From NCBI GenBank assembly GCA_963678585.2, contig CAXXGA010000002.1:1240001-1304000 (forward strand): 64,000 nt of DNA, in the 5' to 3' direction. The stretch is from Breoghania sp963678585 (GTDB lineage Bacteria > Pseudomonadota > Alphaproteobacteria > Rhizobiales > Stappiaceae). Below the pieces are notes generated by a model, which saw nothing but the letters and a program-made list of their open reading frames with translations, was not told the DNA's origin and did no database searches. Both the position numbers and the translations under genes were made by a program. Of this stretch, positions 58,393 through 64,000 are shown piece by piece. Within the stretch, counting starts at the first letter, position 1; every line of letters begins with the position of its first letter.

Positions 58393-59937
58393 ATGCGTCC
58401 GAATATCCTGCTCATCACGGCAGACCAGTGGCGCGGGGATTGTCTCGGCGTTGCCGGGCATCCGGTCGTCCGGACACCGAATGTCGACCGGCTCGCCGCG
58501 GAGGCAACCTATTTCTCCAGACATTACGCGCAAGCAACCCCTTGCGGACCCTCCCGCGCCTGCCTCTATACAGGTCTCTACCAGATGACCAATCGCGTGG
58601 TGCGCAACGGCACGCCGCTCGATGCGCGTCACGACAATATCGCGCTGGCGCTGCGCCGTGCCGGATACGATCCGACCCTCTTCGGTTATACCGATCAGGC
58701 TGTGGACCCGCGCACCGCGGCGGGGGAGGATCCATGGTTGCGCACCTATGAGGGCGTTCTTCCAGGGTTCACCACGCGCCTGCGCCTGCCGGAAGATGCG
58801 GGCCCCTGGCTTTCATGGCTCAAGGCGCGCGGTCATGCGATCCCGGATGATGTGTGGGAGATGTATCTGCCGGTTTCGGGCTATTCGGACCGCCCGACGC
58901 TTTCGCCTGCGCGCTACGGTCAGGACGAGACGGAAACAGCCTTCCTCACCGACGAATTCCTGCGCTGGCTCGACGAACAGCACGGCCCGGCAAGGCCGGA
59001 TGCGCCGTGGTGCGCGCATATTTCCTTTCTGCGCCCCCATCCGCCCTTCGTCGTGCCGGAACCCTTCAACACCATGTATGACCCGGCATCTGGCCCGGAA
59101 TTCCGGCGTGCGGAAAACCCGGCGCAAGAACGGGCAGGGCACCCGCTCGTCGATTACTGGATCGCGCATCAGAAACGCGCCGAACACTATCTGATCGGAT
59201 CGGGCGACGGTCTGGTGGCGGACTGGAGCGACGAGGACTTCCGAACCTTGCGCGCAACCTACTGGGGCATGATCTCGGAGGTCGACCGGCAGATCGGGCG
59301 CATCATCGACGACCTGCAAACTTCCGGCAATTGGGCGAACACGGTCATCGTTTTCACCTCCGACCACGGCGAGATGATGGGCGACCACTGGACCCTCGGC
59401 AAATTCGGGTTCCATGAGCAGAGCTATCATGTTCCGCTGGTCATCCGCGATCCGGCGCGCTCCGGCGGGCAGGGGCGCAAGATCGAGTGTTTCTCCAACT
59501 CGGTGGATATTTTCCCCACCGTGATGGAAGCCGTCGGGATCGCTCCGCCGGGTCATCTCGATGGCGTTTCGCTGGTCAGCCAACTGGACGGCACGCCCTC
59601 TTCGGACGCCGCCGATGCCGTGTTCTGGGAGTACGATTTCCGCGAAGTGTCGCTTGGAACCGCGCAGGACTATCTGGGGCTGGCGCTCGATGATTGCGCC
59701 CTCTCGGTCGTGCGCACGGGGCGCTACAAGTTCGTGCACTTTACGGACTTGCCGCCGCTATTGTTCGATCTTCTCGAAGATCCAGCCGAGCTGGTAAACT
59801 TGGCCGATAGCGCCGCCCATGCCAGCATACGCATAGAGATGGGCGAGCGGCTTCTTGCATGGCGGGCCAGAAAGCTCGACCGCCGTCTGACCGGAGTGGA
59901 ATTGACGCCTAAGGGCCCCGTGGATGCCCGTTCGTGA
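58393..59937 (+). CDS. Phosphonate monoester hydrolase/sulfatase-family enzyme (formylglycine type)
   Basis: This 514-residue alkaline phosphatase superfamily hydrolase closely follows the Rhizobium-type phosphonate monoester hydrolase in length and in stretches such as LYTGLYQMTNRVVRNGTPLDARHDNIALALRRAGYDPTLFGYT and EYDFREVSLG...YLGLALDDCALSVVRTGRYKFVHF. The sulfatase-type motif is CGPSR with C51, the residue converted to formylglycine; D11 and the SDHGEMMGDH segment are metal ligands. It has no signal peptide, so it is cytoplasmic, as known PMHs are. The start at 58393 follows GAGGGGG. It is promiscuous as a family, so phosphonate, phosphodiester or sulfate ester substrates are possible. 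Confidence 0.88.
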   Translation: MRPNILLITADQWRGDCLGVAGHPVVRTPNVDRLAAEATYFSRHYAQATPCGPSRACLYTGLYQMTNRVVRNGTPLDARHDNIALALRRAGYDPTLFGYTDQAVDPRTAAGEDPWLRTYEGVLPGFTTRLRLPEDAGPWLSWLKARGHAIPDDVWEMYLPVSGYSDRPTLSPARYGQDETETAFLTDEFLRWLDEQHGPARPDAPWCAHISFLRPHPPFVVPEPFNTMYDPASGPEFRRAENPAQERAGHPLVDYWIAHQKRAEHYLIGSGDGLVADWSDEDFRTLRATYWGMISEVDRQIGRIIDDLQTSGNWANTVIVFTSDHGEMMGDHWTLGKFGFHEQSYHVPLVIRDPARSGGQGRKIECFSNSVDIFPTVMEAVGIAPPGHLDGVSLVSQLDGTPSSDAADAVFWEYDFREVSLGTAQDYLGLALDDCALSVVRTGRYKFVHFTDLPPLLFDLLEDPAELVNLADSAAHASIRIEMGERLLAWRARKLDRRLTGVELTPKGPVDARS

Positions 59938-60070
59938 CCGCCCGCCATTTGGTGGCTGGCGCATACCCCTGCGGCACTGATGCAGGCTGTGAATCGGTCG
60001 ATTTGATTGCACTATGGGTCGCCGGATCCGGCGAAGACGCCAAACGTTTTTTCATCTCGAGGACAAACGA

Positions 60071-61060
60071 ATGAAAAGCCTCAATCCGTATTTCATCACC
60101 ATCGCCGCTTTTCTGTTTTCCCTTGGTGCACAAGCAAACGACACCTCTGCCACCATCGCCTCCGGCGGGCTGCAATTTGTCCATCAGGAGGCCGTGGCGA
60201 TGCTGTCGGAGGATCTCCGCATAACGCCCGAACGCATCGACGTGCGCTACGTGTTCCGCAATGAAAGCGACAAGGACATCACCACGCTCGTGGCGTTCCC
60301 GCTGCCTGATATCGGCGCGATCACCGACTTCAGCAACCCGATCCTGCCCGATCAGGACGCAGTGAACTTCATCGATTTCACCACCACCGTCGATGGTCGT
60401 CGGGTCAAAATGGAAGTCGACCAGCGCGCCATCGCGCTCGGCGTGGACAGAACCGCGATGCTGCAGGATTTAGGTCTCGCGCTGGAGCCCTACAAACCGT
60501 CCACCCATGACGACCTTGCCGCTTTGAGCGAGGAACAGAAGACGCAGTTGCGGGAGGTGGGCCTTCTTCACGACGATTTCGACTATGAAGAAGCCGGCTG
60601 GACGATGCGCACCACCTACTACTGGAAGCAGGCCTTTCCGGCCGGGCGCGAAGTGGTGATCGAACACAGCTACAAACCGGTCGCAGGTCGCAGCGTCGCC
60701 GCGCCGCTCGGATATGGAGACGAGCAGGGAGAGACCGCCCGGGGGGCGAAGGCCGCCTATTGCATATCCGACGACCTGGCGACTTCCATCGAGATCAACA
60801 AGCCGCGCACGACCGGCGAATACGGCATGCCCTACACGAGTTCCACGGTGGAATACATCCTGAAGACGGGGGCAAACTGGTCCGGCCCGATCCGGAAGTT
60901 CAACCTCGTCGTGGAAGCGTCGAGCCCCGCCGACTACGCGTTCCTCTGTCTGAACGGAGCAAACCGTATCTCGCGGTCGCGGCTGGAATTCGCCCAGGAC
61001 GATTTCTGGCCTCAGCAGGATCTCGATATCCTGTTCATCGAACCCGTCGAGACGAAATGA
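60071..61060 (+). CDS. Secreted DUF4424 domain protein
   Basis: This 329-residue secreted protein has a signal peptide at residues about 1-22 (SLNPYFITIAAFLFSLGAQA). The mature start NDTSATIASGGLQFVHQEAVAMLSEDLRITPERIDVRYVFRNESDKDITTLVAFPLPDIG is the DUF4424 signature. Later the sequence is mostly beta-like. The ATG at 60071 follows GAGGACAAACG. It overlaps the following secreted gene by ATGA, so the two are co-translated. The molecular function of DUF4424 is unknown. Confidence 0.85.
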   Translation: MKSLNPYFITIAAFLFSLGAQANDTSATIASGGLQFVHQEAVAMLSEDLRITPERIDVRYVFRNESDKDITTLVAFPLPDIGAITDFSNPILPDQDAVNFIDFTTTVDGRRVKMEVDQRAIALGVDRTAMLQDLGLALEPYKPSTHDDLAALSEEQKTQLREVGLLHDDFDYEEAGWTMRTTYYWKQAFPAGREVVIEHSYKPVAGRSVAAPLGYGDEQGETARGAKAAYCISDDLATSIEINKPRTTGEYGMPYTSSTVEYILKTGANWSGPIRKFNLVVEASSPADYAFLCLNGANRISRSRLEFAQDDFWPQQDLDILFIEPVETK

Positions 61061-61554
61061 AGGCACTGTCGAGCGCGCTCTTCCTCGCCCTGATCGCATT
61101 TGCCGTTTCAGGCCCCGTCGGGGCTGAGGAATGGCAGACCTACCGCAACACGCGCTTCGGCACCCGTGTGGAGGTTCCCGCAAACTTCAGGACGGGGGAC
61201 GAGCCTGCTTACGGCAAGGGGCAGAAATTCTACGCCCCCGATGGAAGCGGCGTGATCCACGTCTATGGTGAGTTCAATGCTACGGGCGGGAACCTCGCCC
61301 ATTATCGCCGCCTGATGTCTTGCGGTTTCATCGACGCGGAATGGCACTTCGAAACGCTGACCCATGGCGACAACTGGTACGACATGGAGGTGAGCGGCAA
61401 GGATGAACGCCTGCACATCCATGTGGAGCACGGGAAGGGGTGCGACAGCACGCTCCTGCACCACATCGAGTTCCGGTTTCGTACCGAAGACGCGGCCCGC
61501 TGGAGGCCGGTAATCGAGCATGGCGTGAGATCGCTGAGCGCACCGTGCCGGTAA
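61057..61554 (+). CDS. Small secreted protein of unknown function
   Basis: This 165-residue protein has a signal peptide at residues about 1-23 (ALSSALFLALIAFAVSGPVGA). The mature part starts EEWQTYRNTRFGTRVEVPANFRTGDEPAYGKGQKFYAPDGSGVIHVYGEF, resembling small periplasmic proteins of the 'Y(R/K)N-x-R-F-G-x-x-x-x-VP' kind, and carries three cysteines (GFIDAEWHF region, GKGCDST, SAPCR). It is coupled to the DUF4424 gene by overlap and may work with it at the cell envelope. I cannot assign a function. Confidence 0.72.
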   Translation: MKALSSALFLALIAFAVSGPVGAEEWQTYRNTRFGTRVEVPANFRTGDEPAYGKGQKFYAPDGSGVIHVYGEFNATGGNLAHYRRLMSCGFIDAEWHFETLTHGDNWYDMEVSGKDERLHIHVEHGKGCDSTLLHHIEFRFRTEDAARWRPVIEHGVRSLSAPCR

Positions 61555-61658
61555 AATGCCCCGGCTCGGTGGGCAACCGGAAGTTTGGGGCGTAGATCTA
61601 TACATCTTCGCGCGTATCCGCGCGCCCATGCCCTATCCAAAGAACCGGAAACAATAAA

Positions 61659-62459
61659 ATGTCCCGCCCCATCGGCGAAGCTGCGTCCGCAGCCGCCAGA
61701 ACCGCAATTGTCACCGGGGCTGCCCGCAGTCTCGGCCTCGAAATCGCACGCGAACTCCACGCCGAGGGCTGGCAAGTCGCCATGACGGACGTCGATGCCG
61801 ACGCTGTGGCTTCCGCGGCGGCCGACCTCGACCCCACCGGAAAATCAGCGAAAGCCTATATCCACGATGTTTCCGATGCCGATCAGACGGAAGCGGTCTT
61901 TGAGGCGATCCTGAGCGACTTCGGCATCCCGGATGCATTGATCAACAATGCCGGGATCTATCCCGACGACGCCCTTCTCGACATGGAAGTGCGCGACTGG
62001 GACCGGGTGATCGGGACGAACCTGCGCGGCACGTTTCTTTGCACGCGCGCTTTCGGTCGGGCGCGCCGCGAGGCTGGGCTTGTCGGTGGAGCAATCGTCA
62101 ATTTCGCATCCACCGCAGGCTATTCCGCCCGCGTCGGCGTTTCCCATTACAGCGCGTCGAAGGCGGGCATCGTGATGTTCACGAAATCCTGCGCACAGGA
62201 ACTGGCCCCGCTGGGCATTCGGGTAAACGCGGTCGCGCCGGGCCTGATTCTGGTTCGCGACGACCAGATCACGCCGGAATACCGCGACAACTACCTCCAG
62301 ATGATCCCGCGGGAGCGGACCGGAACGGCGTCCGATGTCGCAGGTGTCGTGCGCTTTCTTCTCGGATCGGACGCGGACTACGTGAACGGGGAATGCATCG
62401 CCATTGATGGCGGTTTTCTGGCGGGTCGCGCCCTTGTGCGAGCCGGTACGCGTTCGTGA
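61659..62459 (+). CDS. Short-chain dehydrogenase/reductase
   Basis: This 266-residue classical SDR has a Rossmann fold with the cofactor loop TGAARSLG (about residues 20-27), in which Ser-Leu replaces the usual Gly-Ile, NNAG at about 94-97, catalytic Ser in NFASTAGYS, and YSASK (Tyr-x-x-x-Lys). The C-terminal end (CIAIDGGFLAG) is typical. Asp after beta-2 (MTDVDADA) suggests NAD preference. The substrate is unknown. The esterase gene lies 129 bp downstream in the same direction. Confidence 0.92.
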   Translation: MSRPIGEAASAAARTAIVTGAARSLGLEIARELHAEGWQVAMTDVDADAVASAAADLDPTGKSAKAYIHDVSDADQTEAVFEAILSDFGIPDALINNAGIYPDDALLDMEVRDWDRVIGTNLRGTFLCTRAFGRARREAGLVGGAIVNFASTAGYSARVGVSHYSASKAGIVMFTKSCAQELAPLGIRVNAVAPGLILVRDDQITPEYRDNYLQMIPRERTGTASDVAGVVRFLLGSDADYVNGECIAIDGGFLAGRALVRAGTRS

Positions 62460-62588
62460 CGCGTCAGCGCTCGACGGCATCTTCAATCCTGATGGTCGGG
62501 GTGACGGATGTCCGGACCATCCCTTGCATTCGCCCCCGGCAAGCCTGCATGAAGGCGTAACACGACGGATGACCGGGAGATCGGACTG

Positions 62589-63467
62589 GTGGACTACAAC
62601 AAGACGCTCGATGGCGAGATGCTCGCCTTCATCAACGAGACGCTATCCTTTTATCCCGACGATCTGAAAGCCGGAGACTGGCCCGCCCAACGCGCGGTCT
62701 ACGACCGGATGGCGGCTCATTTCCACGCGGGGCGACCCGAGGGACTGCCGGTTTCAGAAGGTAAGATCGCCAACGTCCCGGTTCGCATCTACGGACCGGA
62801 AAGCGCTGCCGTCATTGTCTACGCCCACGGTGGCGGCTTTGCGCTCGGCGGGCTTGAGAGCCACGACGATGTCTGCGCTGAAATCGCCGCCTCTGCCTCA
62901 GCCCGCGTTGTTTCGGTCGACTACCGTCTGGTGCCCGAACACCTCCATCCTGCCGCCTATGACGATGTGCTCGCGGTCGTGAAGGGCCTCGCCCGGAACC
63001 ACCGCATCGTTCTTTGCGGCGACAGTGCGGGCGCAATGATCATCGCCTCCATCGCCGGAACCTGGTCGTCGCCCGCTTTGCTGGCGCAGGTCCTGATCTA
63101 TCCCGATCTGGGATACGAACCGGAAGGTGGGAGTTATGAGACCCACGCGCACGCACCGTTGCTCACGCGCGAGGAATATCTGAATTACGGAGATCTGCGC
63201 CACGGACCTGCGGACGATCCGACCGCCAATCCTTCGTGCGGCAATCTGGAGGGGATTCCGCAAACATGGCTTTATCCGGCCGAATGCGATCCGATCCACG
63301 ACGATAGCCTTCGCTATGTCGGTCATGCGCGTATCGTGGGCAGGAACGTGGAGGTGAGCACAGGGCAGGGGCTCGTCCATGGTTGGCTCAGGGCCCGTCA
63401 CCGCAGCGCCCGCGCACGCGAGGAGTTCGCCGTTATCTGTAATCGGCTCCGCGAAATCGTGAGCTAG
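62589..63467 (+). CDS. Alpha/beta hydrolase of the hormone-sensitive lipase type
   Basis: This 292-residue esterase-like enzyme has the oxyanion-hole motif HGGG at residues 80-83, nucleophile GDSAG (S146), an Asp in ECDPIHDDS and the His in GLVHGWL, giving a complete catalytic triad. The start is GTG at 62589 with GGGAG upstream. No signal peptide, so cytoplasmic. Its last four bases overlap the stop of the convergent AraC regulator gene. It could act with the upstream SDR on an ester or hydroxy acid, but there is no direct evidence. Confidence 0.88.
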   Translation: MDYNKTLDGEMLAFINETLSFYPDDLKAGDWPAQRAVYDRMAAHFHAGRPEGLPVSEGKIANVPVRIYGPESAAVIVYAHGGGFALGGLESHDDVCAEIAASASARVVSVDYRLVPEHLHPAAYDDVLAVVKGLARNHRIVLCGDSAGAMIIASIAGTWSSPALLAQVLIYPDLGYEPEGGSYETHAHAPLLTREEYLNYGDLRHGPADDPTANPSCGNLEGIPQTWLYPAECDPIHDDSLRYVGHARIVGRNVEVSTGQGLVHGWLRARHRSARAREEFAVICNRLREIVS

Positions 63468-64000
63468 TTCTCCGCTCCGTCGTATGGCCGTCCGAGGTCA
63501 CCCGGAAGGATCGTCTTTTGATACCGGCGGATCGGTTGACCGAAGACCTTCCGAAACGCTTTCGTCAGCGAGGCGGCATCGGCATAGCCGCATCTGAATG
63601 CGATTTCACGCAGGTCCAGATCCGTGTTCGCCGATAATTCCCGCGCATTGGATAGCCTGAGCTGCTGATAATACTGGCCCGGCGACATGCCGAGTTCCGA
63701 GCGAAACAGCCGGTTCAGCGAGCGCGGTGAAATATGCGCGCGTTCCGCAAGTGCAGGCAGCGAAAGGGGATGCTCGAGCGTTTCAGTCATGATGGTGATG
63801 ATCGGTTCCACCCGCCCGCGGCTCGGGGAGCTGAAGGCCGTGGGTGTCCGCTCCTCGTCAGTGTGCAACGTGCCGTCCGACATGAACATCGATGACGCCA
63901 TGAACGCTTTCGCGGGCCCGAACCTCTCCGTGATGAAGGCGAGCGTCAGATCCAGCGCGGAGGAAGCCCCGCCACAGCTCCAGAACTTGCCTTCCATCAG
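63464..64000 (-). CDS. GlxA-type AraC family regulator (5' part outside window)
   Basis: This is the C-terminal 179 residues of a regulator with a DJ-1/PfpI-like N-terminal domain, of which only KFWSCGGASSALDLTLAFITERFG is visible (the window edge cuts the rest), joined to two AraC helix-turn-helix motifs (LSLPALAERAHISPRSLNRLFRSELGMSPGQYYQQLRLSNARELSANTDLDLREIAFRCGYADAASLTKAFRKVFGQPI). It lies convergent with the esterase. Members of this group often control degradation of amines such as carnitine or glycine betaine, which is only a hint. Confidence 0.9.
   Translation of the reverse strand: MMEGKFWSCGGASSALDLTLAFITERFGPAKAFMASSMFMSDGTLHTDEERTPTAFSSPSRGRVEPIITIMTETLEHPLSLPALAERAHISPRSLNRLFRSELGMSPGQYYQQLRLSNARELSANTDLDLREIAFRCGYADAASLTKAFRKVFGQPIRRYQKTILPGDLGRPYDGAEN

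Overview
The window reads as a stretch of chromosome from a high-GC alphaproteobacterium, most likely Hyphomicrobiales (Rhizobiales). The evidence is one large flagellar regulon with rhizobial hallmarks: motC, motE, flaF, flbT, an FtcR/Rem-type orphan regulator, a DUF1217 gene beside flgF, and a DUF6468-like gene between fliM and fliN. A homospermidine synthase, a type III ornithine decarboxylase with a probable speF-type leader, and membrane-bound urate oxidase PuuD fit the same group. Genus is not certain from sequence alone.

Layout. (1) About 1-7911: purine and urate uptake and degradation. It holds the end of a BMP-type nucleoside ABC transporter (permease and binding protein), an NCS2 nucleobase symporter, PuuD, a fused OHCU decarboxylase-allantoate amidohydrolase, and an M20 amidohydrolase lacking the usual bridging Asp. 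(2) 7953-8342: a convergent DUF3775 gene. (3) 8650-12543: polyamine synthesis, with a structured leader, ornithine decarboxylase, a GNAT acetyltransferase and homospermidine synthase. (4) 12656-48817: about 36 kb of flagellar genes. Plus-strand units are flgB-flgC-fliE-flgG-flgA-flgI-motE-flgH-fliL-fliP, a single flagellin, fliF-fliH-like-motB-motC-fliK-lytic transglycosylase, flgE-flgK-flgL-flaF-flbT-flgD-fliQ, and flhA-fliR followed by four small genes including a flgJ-like rod-binding gene. A minus-strand block follows: motA-fliM-DUF6468-fliN-fliG-flhB-unknown. Then come DUF1217-flgF-unknown-fliI and the regulator ftcR/rem. (5) 48942-49031: tRNA-Ser(UGA). (6) 49372-52208: a TCR/Tet-type MFS exporter, a frameshifted nucleotidyltransferase and gene-poor sequence. 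(7) 52209-54534: an octaheme cytochrome c of the tetrathionate-reductase family with a cytochrome b partner. (8) 54547-64000: accessory metabolism, with a LysR regulator divergent from a beta-lactamase-fold hydrolase, a peptide-type binding protein and a phosphonate monoester hydrolase-like enzyme; a DUF4424 secreted pair; an SDR; an HSL-type esterase; and the end of a GlxA-type AraC regulator.

The flagellar genes appear to supply nearly a complete organelle: basal body, export gate, C-ring, stator with rhizobial MotC/MotE, hook, filament, and FlaF/FlbT control of flagellin. The most interesting signals are regulatory. A CAAGC[T/C]T-centred motif lies about 45-65 nt before the start codon of six flagellar transcription units. 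A seventh copy lies before flagellin, where the spacing is longer by about the size of a strongly structured 5' leader. Large inverted repeats lie between fliQ and flhA and ahead of flgB and ftcR. Several small genes inside flagellar operons occupy places where FliJ, FlgN and FliL-like functions would be expected but are not recognisable.
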